Shown piece after piece: positions 23,482 to 35,109 of a stretch of 64,000 nt of DNA. The translations under genes and the position numbers were made by a program. The first letter of the stretch is position 1, and every line of letters begins with the position of its first letter. Below the pieces are notes generated by a model that saw nothing but the letters and a program-made list of their open reading frames with translations, was not told the DNA's origin and did no database searches. Location of the stretch: positions 1,860,001 to 1,924,000 of the forward strand of contig NC_064225.1 in NCBI RefSeq assembly GCF_023101765.2, written 5' to 3'. This DNA comes from Spodoptera frugiperda. Lineage: Eukaryota > Arthropoda > Insecta > Lepidoptera > Noctuidae.

Positions 23482-23871
23482 TTAATACCACGCGCGCTCT
23501 TTATCAATTGTTGGCACATTAAAATGTCCAGCATTTTGTCCTGCAGGCGCCTTATCGGCTCTGATGACAATTTTGTGGTCTAATGCATTTGTGAATAATG
23601 CAACTAATTTATTGTGTTGATGGAGAAATGTTTGAAGTTGTTCCACAATGGATCTTTTTACTGAGTTGTTGTGTGCACAACGCTGATTGACTTCTTTTGC
23701 TGAATTCTCCATAAAATATATTTGCAAAAATGTATAACCTTCAACAGGCACTGGCAATAAGGAACCTGTTTGATGATATATTTGAATCCCTGAATCTGCT
23801 AGAATATAAATATGTATTAAGGTAATTGTAAAGCAAATTGTACCACCATGTGACTCGCAAAATACTGCCAC
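23482..23871 (-). pseudogene. Helitron replicase N-terminal fragment
   Basis: Open frame of 129 codons; its last about 100 residues match the Helitron pre-Rep region. It ends 'PTIDKERAWY' and stops where an intact protein would continue. A coding stretch further upstream in the element (about 24175-24579) carries two stops. Confidence 0.7.
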
Positions 23872-25167
23872 AATACTTTAAATCATTTCAAATTAAAACT
23901 ACTTTAAACTTCGACATTAAACAGCCTTCCACGGCAGCTTTAGGTAGTAGGCTTTACCAAGCACATCTTGCTCATGCCACTATAAAATACAACATGTTAT
24001 AAAATGTTGCTGATTAAGTCTTCGGATTATAGACTATTATTATGTATTTGACTTATTGTTTACAAAATAAACACATCACTGACTCGACATAGTTTGCACC
24101 AGCTACATAGTTTTAAAACTAAAAAAAAACGTTTGCCATTATACTTACTTACTAAAAGTAGGCATAAAATTGTCTGGTATAACTTTTGTTGCCCCAAATG
24201 ATGTCATTTGAAAGCAATTATTGTACTGCTGGATATGAGTCAAAAAATTAACCAATGAATGTAGTGGCTCTGGTGGCGGTACCAATGGCGTCAATTTGAC
24301 TTGGCCGCTGGCGCTTCATTTTTGAATTTCAATCCCAATGTGGACACACAATGTTCATTAGTTCAATAGCAACAATTTGCTCTGAACTGTAATCAATTGC
24401 CACATTATAACTGAATGCAGCTTTGTGGGGATTAAACACAACATTTCTATCTTGATATCGATTCAGTTCAAGTTCATTTCGCGCTTCGCGTTGCTCATCA
24501 GTTTGATTTGCTCTTATATTTCTTTGACTTGCCGTATTTCAAGTTCTGCGCCCTAAGCTTGTACGTCTGGGTGGTAGCATTGTTAAAAACTAAATTCCAA
24601 CTGAAAATAAAAAGCTCTCATATATTTTCTGCATAACCATGTATACCAAATTGTGTAGTCACCAAAAGTTACTAAAAATCAATATGAAGATGTGATTTAC
24701 AAAACTTACCTTGATTAACAAACACTTATTAGCAAATAAAATCTTCTTAGTCTTTAAAACTCGAAAAAATATTAAGATAATCTCTCAGAAATTTTGAAAA
24801 TATTCATTTAATTTTGCATATTTTAAAAAAACGCGCAATACGAATGTCAATGTCATTCACACCAATAGACTATATTGAAAGAACATCGTTTGTTCGAAAA
24901 CGTGAATAGAAACTTTAATTTACACAAAATAAATTTCTGAACACACGCGTAACTGTTGATAATTTGTCATTATTTCTGAACGCACGCATAAATATTTGAG
25001 GAATTTTTATTAATGCTTAATGCACTTTTCAACTTATTCCATAGATAAAAAAAATACAGACAATTGTTTATTCACCCTTTTCAAATAGTTTATGCATAAA
25101 CGTCAATCATTATTTACAGTATTTGACAGGATGGACAACAAATATTTGACATGAACGTTTATTGAAA

Positions 25168-25895
25168 ACATCTAGCTTTTGCCCGCGACTTCGTCCGCGT
25201 GGTGGTGTTAGTGGTCAAAATGCTGCCGTATGTCATGTAAAATGTGAATTACTTGAGAATATGTTACTGTTAGCGTTTTTAAAGATATGTATTCCATAGA
25301 AACCACGACCGCCGATTCATCATTTTATAAACATGATGAAAAGTAGCCAAGGTTATCTATATTATTATCCTTTAATTTCCTATATATTGCCTATCAATAC
25401 AAAATCTCACTGTTACAGCTTTAAAAATGACGAATTTCCTTATGACCATTCATCCCCTATTTTTACGCACTCTCGCCAATTTTTTTGCAATAAAAAATAG
25501 CCTATGTTCTTTCGTTTATGTTTAAGTGTCTAAACACAAAGTTTCACTGTTACAGCTTTTAAAATGACGAATTTATATATGAACAGTCATCCCCTCTTTT
25601 TACCCATTCTCTCCTATTTTTTTTTTGCAATAAAAAGTAGCCCATGTTCTTTCGTTCCTCATTAAGTATCTAAATACAAAGTTTTACTGTTACAGCTTTT
25701 AAAATAACGAATTTCCATATGACCATTTATTCCCTTATTTTTACCCATTCTCCGCTATTTTTTTGCAATAAAAAGTATTAAGTAAGGTCTATTCTATCTC
25801 AGTACCAAATTTCATCAAAATCGGTTCACTGGTTTAGGCGTGAAAGCGTAATTACAGACAGACAGAGTTACTTTCGCATTTATAATATTAGTAGG
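25168..25895 (-). mobile_element. Nested non-autonomous element with three internal repeats
   Basis: The minus-strand start 'CTACTAATATTATAAATGCG' and end 'GCGGGCAAAAGCTAG' are a common lepidopteran repeat pair. Inside, a unit of roughly 130-150 bp is repeated three times; each carries 'CACTGTTACAGCTTT'-like, 'TTTTTACCCATTCTC'-like and 'TTTGCAATAAAAA' words (about 25405, 25545, 25690). Confidence 0.6.
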
Positions 25896-26401
25896 GATTC
25901 TGTGCTCCAAGTCTCCAACGCACACTTATCCAATAGCATTTGTTTTTTAGTATCCAATCTAATATCAACTTTATCCAATAGCAATAAAGCTCAAATTGAC
26001 TCTACGTATTAGTTAGAAAACGTTTGTATGGGATAAAGAAAAGGGCTGTTTTTAGGGCTTTTCCGTCAATTATTTGATATTTTCTCGCCGTAAAAACCAT
26101 CCTTGAACTTCGACGAATATTACAAAAAAAGAATTGGCCAAATTGGTCCACGCGTTCTCGAGTTATGCGCTTACCAACACTTTTAGCGATTCATTTTTAT
26201 ATATAAGATTATAATAAAAACAAAAACGTCTTTTAATAGCACATTACGAAAACATAAGCTTTTTTGACATCATGAACAAACCGTTTAACCGTTTTAAACA
26301 ACTCCATCAAATGTAAACTGCCCTTTAGCTCACAAACCCTATCTGTTGCTTCTTCAACAACAATGTGTACGCAGAAAAAACGCCACAAAAAGTTCAATAT
26401 A

Positions 26402-26955
26402 CAGTAGAGCCTCGATAATCCGAACTACCAAAAAATTACCCCTGTTCGGACTCACGGAGCGTTCGGATTATAATATGTACTATAGAAATAAATAATACAG
26501 TATAGAAAAAAAATTTGTTATATTTTGATATAAATATATTTATTGAGGTTTAGTAAAATACACATTTAAACCACATTTTACACAAGTTACTTATTAATAA
26601 AGTCGTCAATTTTAGTTTGGCGAGTTCTATTTACTGACCAAACAAAGGCTTTGTCCCTCAAATTACGCAGCATCATCTTTTCGGGTAAGGACAAGTCATT
26701 TTCATCAGCCCAATCTAAACATGTATTCAGTGCTGATATAGCTTGTGAATGAGAAATTTTCTTGACATTCAAAGCAGAGATATTGTCAACAAAAGACTCA
26801 TCATTCCCAGTCTCGTCAATCTCTTGCGTAAGTTGGGCTATGATCTCGTCATCAGTTATGGGTTCTGTGCAATTCTCTTCTTCTCCGAGACAGCGGCAGT
26901 TCGGATTACAGCGGCGTCCGGATTAGCTTGAGTACGGATTATCGAGGCTCTACTG
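26402..26955 (-). mobile_element. Internally deleted Tigger/pogo element
   Basis: The 554-bp element has inverted ends 'CAGTAGAGCCTCGATAATCC', flanked by TA on both sides (26400-26401, 26956-26957) as expected for the Tc1/mariner superfamily. It retains only the C terminus of the transposase. Confidence 0.85.
26587..26890 (-). pseudogene. Tigger/jerky transposase C-terminal fragment
   Basis: Minus-strand frame from about 26890 (beginning EENCTEPITDDEIIAQLTQ) to the stop at 26587, about 100 residues. The order acidic linker, 'ALNTCLDWADEND', 'LRNLRDKAF', 'RQTKIDDFI' matches the end of CENP-B/jerky-like DDE transposases. The helix-turn-helix and catalytic regions are deleted, so it cannot be active. 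The frame has no real start; it is a deletion relic. Confidence 0.7.
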
Positions 26956-27134
26956 TAGATAGAATCTATTTCATATGTATTAGTATCGACTAGTGATGGA
27001 CTTTGTTCGCGGTAAAAAAATTCGCTTCGAATAGCCTGTTTTACCCACCTGTTGGTAATAGTGAATTAGAAGAAATAACTCATACTACATTATGTAAAGT
27101 GGCGTAGTATTTCTGAATATTTACTAGGGCTATT

Positions 27135-27425
27135 TGTATACCTCGTTAGTCGAGTGGTTGCAAATGCAACTACTGGGCAAGAGGTCTCGGGCTCAATTTC
27201 CAGGTCGGGTAAAGTACTGGTACTGGGATTTAACACAGTAGTAGCACGGAGTCTGGAATTGTGTTCAGTAATTGCAATAGGCTCACCCCCTATTACATGG
27301 AACTTATAACACAAGTGATGAAATGTGGGTATACATTGTATAGTGGCATTACATACCGTAGTGCACACCTCTGTCTTCCCTGACTCTGTTAGCCCTTCGG
27401 GGATAAAAGATCATATACATATTTT
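27135..27425 (+). mobile_element. SINE family D, tRNA-headed, full length
   Basis: The head 'CCTCGTTAGTCGAGTGGTTG' resembles a tRNA A-box region and a B-box relic lies near 27188. The body holds 'AGTAGCACGGAGTCTGGAAT' and 'CCCCCTATTACATGG', and it ends 'CTTCGGGGATAAAAG'. Other copies lie at 17805, 41213, 44478, 54825 and 60955. Confidence 0.7.
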
Positions 27426-27647
27426 CCTTTTTTACCGCATTTCGTAAACCATTCTTCTTTTTACCGTCACTTGTCCATCACTAGTACCGACTACAAGGCA
27501 GGTGTGTGCATTTCTAGTGAATTATTTATACTCCGTATAAATGTTACATTGAAACTTTGAGAAAGTTTTCTAATGTGTAAAATTGTGTTGTTTTATTGAT
27601 CAATGGGAAACTTTAAAAGGAAAAAGTGGCTTCATGGTACTCGAATT

Positions 27648-27915
27648 CACATCAACAGCCTATAAGTGGCCACTGCTGAGCAAAGGCCTCTTCTTGCATG
27701 GAGAAGTTTTGAGCATTAAGCACCACGCTTGCTCAATATAGGTTAGCGATTTCAAACTTATAATTAGAAATTATAAGCCCAGGTTTCCACACGATGTTTT
27801 CCTCTACCGTTAGGAAGTGGTGTCTAAATAATCTTAAAAAGTACATACAACTCGGGAAAAGTCACATTGGTGCTTGCTGTTGGTAGGTTCCGAACTAGCA
27901 CCCTCAGAATCTCAT
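27648..27915 (+). repeat. Family E repeat, longest copy
   Basis: 'ACATCAACAGCCTATAAGTG' through 'TTGCTGTTGGTAGGTTC'. Confidence 0.55.
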
Positions 27916-27942
27916 GCCTCATGACTTCTTACTAATATTATA

Positions 27943-28112
27943 AATGCAAAAGTACGTAAGTTAGCGTGTTTATGTGTATGTTTGTTACTCAAACACATAA
28001 AATATCTGAAGGGATCAGGATACAATTTGGAACAAGGCTAGACTATGGTCCGGAATAAAACAGGCTACTTTTTATCCCATGGTAACTTGGGTGAAGCCGT
28101 TGGCAGAAGCTT
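27943..28112 (+). repeat. RTE-like tail fragment
   Basis: 'TAATATTATAAATGCAAAAG' start, 'CTACTTTTTATCCCATGG' centre and 'GAAGCCGTTGGCAGAAGCTT' end are the standard lepidopteran arrangement. Confidence 0.55.
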
Positions 28113-28682
28113 AGTAAATAATTAAAATAAATTAAAACTCTTACCAAAATTCTCTCATACATTTCAAAAAACCCGTCCTAATAATTTCAACACGAAACCG
28201 CATCTGTCTTTCCCACTCCCATAAACCTACTTGAAAACAAACATCTTTCATGATTACAGCAAAAGATTACAGAATACTAAGACAACATAAAACTGCATAC
28301 ATTTAAACTAAAAGCCTCCATCTATCACCTCTAGGCACCCAACTTATCAAATACAGCGTTAACATACCCATTTGTGAAGTCGAGGTACTAGGCGCGCATA
28401 AAAATCCAAGAGCTTGTAAGAGTATGATTTTATCGCGGTGTAGGAACAAAAATGCTCTAATCGCGGTTACAAATCACTTGTGTGATATGAAGATCTGTGT
28501 TGTGATAGTTGCTGTGTTAGAGGTGAATGCAGAAGGTTCATAGAATAATGAAACTTAAAGTTCTTATTGTGATTGGTGAAATGAGTTAATCTTTTGAACT
28601 GTAGATGTGATGTACATAGAGGTCACAATTGCGTGCTTGACAAAGTTGTGGTTTAAAGCATGCTAAAAGATTTTTATTAACT

Positions 28683-28826
28683 TTTTTTAAGAGGAAAACA
28701 TCATCTAATGTCTTCACCCGCCTAAGGCGAGGCGTGAGGGAGTGTCAGACTCCTACTGACTAAAAACCACCCCGTTCCTACTGCTGCTTTTCGAGCCGGA
28801 TGCCGCAGTCCGCAGCTCCGGATTTT
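28683..28826 (-). mobile_element. SINE-like family B
   Basis: Complete body; head truncated at 'GCAGTCCGCAGCTCCGG'. Confidence 0.6.
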
Positions 28827-29699
28827 GATTAACTTACCGTACATAAATAAAAATGTACATTGATAGTCAGAAAATCTCTTCGTTTATTTATTGAAAGAGC
28901 AGATTACAGAAGGTAGCTCGGTACTACTTTTCGACACTCGTCCTCTTATCCAAAATCCACATAATATAAGAAACGAACCAATCACAATACACCTAGTATG
29001 ATTCCAGCCTTCATTCGATTTATATTTCATTTAAAAATTAATTATTACAACAAAAGTAACAGATAAGGAGACGAACCTATAATAAGTCCAGTATGATTCT
29101 AACCTTCATTCCATTCTATTTCAAAGAACTCAGAATTGCAAAGAATGAATAAGTTTCGAGCACTATACCAAATGAACCTTCTATCTTCACTTCAATATGG
29201 CATAAAAAGCGGTCCGCTTTAAATATTCGGCCATTCTTTTTATCTAACCTCAACATAAGACCATTATGGGTGTAACGTCACTCGAATTATACCGTAACTT
29301 TTGATAGTAGCCGTATATCAGGATATGATATAGGTCCAACGTCATAGCCGTGGGAAATTGGACCCTAACGGTATAAACTTAGGTCATAGGTTTGATCTGG
29401 TGCACTTTGTTAAGACTGTTAGACTTTTTTTTCGAGGTTGTAATTGCTGTGTTGCCGTTAGTTGAGGATAGATGGCAGTGCTCTAAAGTTATGGATGAGA
29501 CGTAGAGTTAAAATTACTTTTTATGACGTCCTTTTCAGAAACGTTGGTTGAAGTAAAAATAATGTAAAAATGTATTTATTTCAGTTTTTTCAGTTAATCC
29601 ATTGACTCTTTGGATTAATCAAAATAGAATTGTATATCAGCCTGTTGATTACTGAAGCGTGCTTAAATGCATATTCGTTTTAACTTATAAACTTCTATT

Positions 29700-29800
29700 A
29701 ATTTGATTGGCCGGTTCGAATGAATCAACCAATCGGAGTGTCGAATGCGCTCTCATTTCGTTTTCGTTCAACGTAAATGAAACTCGTACTAAGGGTACAG
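29700..29800. mobile_element. MITE family H, one arm
   Basis: 'ACCAATCGGAG', 'GCTCTCATTTCG' and 'CTCGTACTAAGGGTACAG' are the family H words, seen in full at 34600-34765 and partly at 42385, 48845 and 60150. The 93-residue open frame here is repeat-derived. Confidence 0.55.
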
Positions 29801-29924
29801 GGCGCCGAACTTCTTTCGATTACTTTAAACGTAAAGCAAACTCATACTTATGTTACTGTTGTACAATCCAAAATCCATTACCACTGATAAAAATATGTTT
29901 TACTAATGAAAGAATTCTCTCATT

Positions 29925-30080
29925 TCAGGTCCACGTTGTCTCCACGACAGACGTGCGCGACCAAAGCAGACACACGACAGACGACTAACGACCGAACATA
30001 ACAAACCGTTACATTTTGAATCTACGTCACACTTCGGCTAACTTCGGCAAACTTCGGGAGCGGACGGCGAATGAGCAACG
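29925..30080 (+). promoter_or_regulatory. CpG-rich patch with possible splice acceptor
   Basis: 'CTCTCATTTCAG' is followed by about 140 bases unusually rich in CpG ('GACGTGCGCG', 'GGAGCGGACGGCG') for this window. It might be a non-coding first exon or promoter of an unseen gene. No coding frame is supported. Confidence 0.2.
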
Positions 30081-30156
30081 AGTTAAATTTAATAGTAGCT
30101 ATTTTAAATTCAATAGTCGCTAGTTTGGTGGATTGTTGATCGATAGAATACTTGTA

Positions 30157-30364
30157 AACCCTTTAACTGTCCAGTTAAATAATATCAATTAACGTGACCC
30201 TATTATTATTCAACAAATTGAAAAAAATATATCTACACTAAATAAGGAAGAGTAATCGTGTGAAAACGAGAAAAATCATTCAAGTTCTCTGTCGCAGCAA
30301 TACGACATGAGCGGTAAGAACACGGATATGTTGCGTATATACGACACAGGCGGTTAAAGGGTTA
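30157..30364. mobile_element. Possible MITE with ACCCTTTAAC ends
   Basis: Near-terminal 'AAACCCTTTAACTG' and 'GCGGTTAAAGGGTT' are inverted over about 12 bp. No clear target duplication. Confidence 0.3.
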
Positions 30365-30791
30365 ATGTGCCAGTAAATCTTATGACAGCTAAGCCTATTA
30401 TCTGTCAAATGTAAGGCCCTATTGATCCTTACACCTCACTAGCGCTATCTGAAGACAACAAAATCGAAAACTGACAATGTGATAACATAAGGAAAAGAGC
30501 TGACATAGATTATACTTTAGTTCGAATCAAAACAAAATATTATAATTTCCAAACTGATTTAATAATCTTTCGACTAAATTCATTTTGTAAAATCCTATTT
30601 TTAATTTTCAAAATGATTTATTAGTTATTAAAAGCTATGTAACATTTGACATGATAACAACATTTTTTAGTGAATTACTATCACTGTTTCGACTCTTGTA
30701 TACACGTTATGTACGAACTAAAGTCATAACTAACAACACTACTGTCTTATAACCAGAACATAATTAAAATATTACACAAAAAAAACAATGC

Positions 30792-30976
30792 CAATGGGGG
30801 CCACCGATTTTGCACACCAGATGGCGCAAATGTCTAAAGACGCTTTTTGACCAATCACAGTAGCTGTCAAATGTTGAATGTCCAATGGTGTGACACTAAC
30901 TAATTCCCTATTGGACGAAGAACAAGAGCTTCACACTAGTGCCATCTGGTGAGCAAAAATACAGTAGGCCCCATTG
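30792..30976. mobile_element. MITE with about 37-bp imperfect inverted ends
   Basis: 'CAATGGGGGCC' and 'CACCAGATGGCGC' at the left mirror 'GTGCCATCTGGTG' and 'GGCCCCATTG' at the right. 185 bp, no coding. Confidence 0.65.
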
Positions 30977-31149
30977 AGAAAATATCTTTACACGTCATCG
31001 AATGCACCAGTAAACGAAGTTAGCTAACAAAACGAAGTTATTGCGAATTATAAAAATATTTAAAACTAAACAAATGGAAATGTCTTACTTATTTTGTAAA
31101 ATGGTTAACGAAATACTGAAATGTAAGTGTAGGCATTAAAATTGTACTT

Positions 31150-31305
31150 TTTTGCTGATGGTAACATTTCTTTTTTAATTTGACAGTTGGAAAAATGACA
31201 TTTGAAATCGTTTTGGCGCCAATTTTTATTGAATTTGTTAATTGTTATTTTCTTGGTTTAAAATTGTCAATAAGAGATTTTGAAAGAAATGTTACCACTA
31301 GCAGA
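31150..31305. mobile_element. MITE with GGTAACATTTCTTT inverted ends
   Basis: 'TGCTGATGGTAACATTTCTT' on the left mirrors 'AAGAAATGTTACCACTAGCA' on the right (2 mismatches). Confidence 0.6.
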
Positions 31306-32317
31306 GAATCATGTAAGAGAAATTAATAATTTTTATAACGAAAAAAGAACTTAATTTTGATCTCTTAATGGATAATAATTATTTATGAATGTAATGCCAT
31401 ATTAAAGTATAATACCTACTTCATTGGTGTTCGTTATTAGATATTAAGTTTGGGTCTTTCATCGTTCAATAACTAATTATTTAGTAATTAACACTCTAAA
31501 AATACTATGGTGATTATATTTTATGAAAATTTTAAATGAATATTTTTAGTTTACAATATACGACAGTCAACGCCATCTAGTTTCACAGCGTGGAACTATT
31601 ACGACGAAAAACATGGCGGATTTTTATGTGATTTAAGACGGAATTTATACAAAATGTTTAGATGAAAGGCCCTTGAAGCTCATGATAATGATAGCATAGT
31701 AATATTTTAATGAAAATTACGAAATAATCCGTAATTATTGTTTTCTTGCTATGATTAAATTTAATTTACAATGTAGCGTGCCGGATGATTGCAATTAGAA
31801 ACTGTAAATTACTATGGATCAAAGTCATGAGCCTCTTAAGTTTAAACTAGGTAAAGATTTCTCTACTTAAATATATAAATAACGTTTTGAAAATTCCTTC
31901 TGTTGATGCAAACCAAAAATGCGAGGTGCCTTAAAAATGCTTTTTTCGAAAAAAAACTCTTTGTAATATTAATTATTAATAAATTGTCATAGTTTTAAGG
32001 GAAATAGTCACAAAATATCTTCGATTTTTTAGGTTATGTTTAGTAGTTAAGTCACTACAGGTTATGCAATTCTTAAGATATGCATTTATTCATTTTTTTT
32101 ATGTAATGTTACAGTCATAATTGTCTTAGTGCATTGTGCATTTTCGTTGCAAATAATATTTGCGGTAATTTTCATATTAGGTGTTTACCTTGCATTAAAT
32201 ATAATGCATTATTTAGTTTGATTTTTAATGGAACAAAACTTCAATAGGGTAGATGACTAATTTTTATTTCAATGTCCGTCTTGTAGATTATTTTAAAATG
32301 TTACACATGTACTTTTT
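31306..32317. other. AT-rich spacer
   Basis: Nothing supported. Confidence 0.35.
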
Positions 32318-32402
32318 TTTAAAAACCACCCCGTTCCTTCTCCTGCTTTGAGCCGGAGCCCCGGTAACCTGTTACGTTGTCCGCAGCTCCGGATCGGGCC
32401 CT
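32318..32402 (-). mobile_element. SINE-like family B, head half
   Basis: 'AAAACCACCCCGTTCCT' through 'GTCCGCAGCTCCGGATC'. Confidence 0.5.
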
Positions 32403-32544
32403 ATAGCACACTAATAAATGAAAAAGACGCTAGTGATATTATTTGAAACGAAAATGACGTGTTTTATATAAAATGCTGAAGATTTGTTTTCATTTAAAAT
32501 GTTTTTTGTATTACCCCTAATTTGGTTGCAAATGTCGTTGAAGT

Positions 32545-32775
32545 GCCGCACTCATAGACATTTAATAATAACTTAAAATATTCCTTACTATCGTACTCAG
32601 ACACATTTAATGTTTCTTAAACTTTCTTTAGTAACAATATAATATTATTCCGAAAAAAAAAACTAAGTAAGTGGGTTAAGTACTTAATCATTCCATAATT
32701 CTGAGTAACGATTTTGTATCGAAAACAATTGCTAAGGACTGGGTTAAGTAACCATTAAATGACTCAGAGTACACC
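32545..32775. mobile_element. Nested or duplicated family G MITEs
   Basis: Two to three family G ends follow each other ('CACTCATAGACATTTAATA', 'ACTCAGACACATTTAATG', 'CATTAAATGACTCAGAGT'), consistent with insertion of G into G. Confidence 0.55.
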
Positions 32776-33047
32776 AGTCAAAGTCCTTACAAACTTAGTT
32801 TGAAGTTAAAATTTTACCTATTAACTAACTTATCTAGTTACTATTGTCAACAATGATAGTACTAACTCTATCATTCAAGGGAAATTTACTAGTTTTTACC
32901 CAACATTAAAAATTCTACCATTTATTCAAGGAAAATTACATGTCAGCCTACATCATACACTATACTCTTTCATTTTATTAACGCGATGAAAATGTAAAGA
33001 GTCAATATGTGTGCAAAACCAAAATTAAATGAAGTAACACTTACTAC

Positions 33048-33170
33048 CACACCCAGAGACATTTAATTATTACTTAAACTATTCCTTAGCAACGATTTTG
33101 TTCCGAAAACAATTACTAAGGACTAGATTAAGTAACCATTAAAGAGAATCTGAGTATGGCGGTTAGTTTT
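33048..33170. mobile_element. MITE family G
   Basis: Complete hairpin copy, 'CACCCAGAGACATTTAATT' to 'CTGAGTATGGCGGTTA'. Confidence 0.65.
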
Positions 33171-33489
33171 TTAAATAAAAACAAATCTACAGCAATTATA
33201 ATCTTAGATAAGTCTTACATACTACGGATAAATCTCTCGGAATTTCGAAACGAATTTCGATATTTCGATACGATTTATCGATTACTTATCGATTTTTTTT
33301 TATATCCCAAATATTGTTCTTGATAGTAAGCTAGGCCACTTCATGTTCTCTAGTGTAGGACTTTATGGTATCTTTAGATTAAGATTTTCATTCAGTGTTA
33401 TTAAAATATCAATCGATATTGTAATACTTTACGATAAATAAATGAAATGATATTGAATTTTATTGAGTTTTCCTTCAAGCCCTTAGTTT

Positions 33490-33890
33490 TCCTTCAATGC
33501 TGAGCTGTGAGTTTCCTCTAATTAATGCCTTGTTTGCACTGCGCTAGTATTTTAGTTTAGTTGCTGGTACATAGAAGCTTTCTCTCGCTTCTGTCCAAAA
33601 ATCGAAGCGAGAGAAAGTTACTAAATACTCGCTACTCGACTAAAATGCTAGCGTAGTTTGAACTAGGCATAAGAGATCGCTTACTTGCTGCTCATTGGGA
33701 CAAGCCCGACACAACCTCCCTAAACCGCAACTCCTGTAAGCCAGGATCAACTGTAGATATACAACTATGAAATCACCCGAACACTAAAGTCCGGATTGTC
33801 CCAGATACATGAATGTCACAGTTTAAAAGGTTTGGGTTTATTAGAGCATTTTAACTTATGGTGTAAAAGCTGGAAATTGAGGTTTCTTTT
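33490..33890 (+). repeat. Direct repeat, copy 1, containing a hairpin MITE
   Basis: 'GCTGTGAG' plus 'GAGATCGCTTACTTGCTGCT' and the block 33690-33880 are repeated at 34100-34560. A 147-bp hairpin element is inside copy 1 at about 33525-33670, with ends 'ATGCCTTGTTTGCACT' and 'AGTTTGAACTAGGCAT', and is lacking in copy 2. Confidence 0.55.
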
Positions 33891-33899
33891 TTAAAAAAA

Positions 33900-34090
33900 T
33901 AACGTTGCCCCACGCTAGGATTTTCTTCTGTGTCGTAGGTGCATTTACAAACCTACAATTTCACATACACATGACACCCAGACCCGAAACAACAATTTGT
34001 GGATCACGCAAAGAGTTGCTCCGTGCGGGAATCGAACCCGCTACCCGTTGCGCGGCAGTTGCCCAGCCACCGCACCAACCGTGCAGTCAA
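33900..34090 (-). mobile_element. SINE family A
   Basis: Near-complete, lying between the two direct repeats. Confidence 0.7.
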
Positions 34091-34099
34091 CTCAACACA

Positions 34100-34560
34100 A
34101 CACTAAGCTGTGAGTCTCTTCTAATTAAGAGATCGCTTATTTGTTGCTCATTAGGACAAGCCCGCCATAACTTCCCACACCGCAGAGTCGCCGAGTCAAC
34201 AACTCCTGAAGATGCTCCGTGGAGGAGCGAAACATATTATGTCGAGTGTTTTGTTGCGTGTCGTCTGTGGTGTCGTGTCGTGTGTTTTTGTGTGGCACCT
34301 CTATTCTGCGTGAGCATTTAATTGTGGACGGGAGGGTGGTGCTACACTTTTTTTTTAATGGGACAAGCCACAATCTTCCTTAACCGTTGCAACTCCTGTA
34401 AGCCAGAATCTACAGTAGACACAACCATGAAAACACCGGAACACTGAAGTCCGGCGCGTCCTAAAGACATAAATGTCACAGATCACAGTTTAAAAGGTTA
34501 GGATTTATCTGAGCATCTTAACTTATGATGTAACAGCTGGAAAGGGAGTTACAGCTAGTA
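34100..34560 (+). repeat. Direct repeat, copy 2
   Basis: Matches copy 1 except for an insertion at about 34165-34355 holding 'AGTCAACAACTCCTGAAGAT', a word also present at about 40484. Confidence 0.5.
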
Positions 34561-34599
34561 GAATTATTATGTTTGTTAGATTCCCTTCACGGGATTACA

Positions 34600-34765
34600 G
34601 GGTCCTGGACCTGTACCCTTAGTACGAGTTTGTTATACGATTAACTAGATCGAAGCGAGAACACGCAATTGACCGACTCGAATGAACGAACCATACAGAG
34701 CGCCGACCGCGCTTTCAATCTTTTTAACGTAAAGCATACTTGTACTAAGCCCTCTGGAACTTTGA
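34600..34765. mobile_element. MITE family H, near-complete palindrome
   Basis: 'TGTACCCTTAGTACGAGTTT' on the left mirrors 'TACTTGTACTAAGCCC' on the right, with CG-rich 'AGAGCGCCGACCGCGCT' near the middle. Confidence 0.6.
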
Positions 34766-35109
34766 AAGGCTTACGAGGAACCGAGCCAATTCGCAGAGGC
34801 CCGAAAACAATTTTTAATCTAAATGAAATGGGACATCAGTTGGAAATTATCTCTTTATCCACAATACAAAATAATCATGGTTGATCATTTAAATGTATAG
34901 TAGTGACCACAAACACCCTTTTCTCAGTTTGAATTGATTGAACGTATACACCTACGGTTTGTTTACAAAGATGTCAATAGATATTGGCCTATGTATTATC
35001 TATCCATAGGTACTTAGATTATAGTCGCTACGATTTATATAATTATGTAAATTAATAGCTCTTGCAATGGAATGATACAAATAACACAGGAAGTAAGTAG
35101 ATATATTAC

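Larger units (their letters stand above)
23185..26208 (-). mobile_element. Decayed autonomous Helitron
   Basis: The 5' end (minus strand, 26208) starts TC after a host A, and the 3' end is CTAG at 23185-23188 followed by a host T. A hairpin GCGAA...TTCGC lies just inside the 3' end. Replicase N-terminal coding relics read on the minus strand at about 24579-24175 ('TDEQREARNE', 'FLTHIQQYNNCFQMTSFGAT') and about 23795-23490 ('GSLLPVPVEGYTFLQIYFM', 'VIRADKAPAGQNAGHFNVPT'). These are typical of the region ahead of the Helitron Rep domain. In-frame stops and a frame change break it. The Rep and helicase parts are absent, so it is dead. A second element is nested at 25168-25895. Confidence 0.8.

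Noticed and set aside
29707..29988. 93-residue open frame
   Set aside because: Its first third is MITE family H; no homology seen and composition not coding-like.
33905..34321. 138-residue open frame
   Set aside because: Runs through a SINE A copy and the adjoining direct repeat; no domain or splice context.
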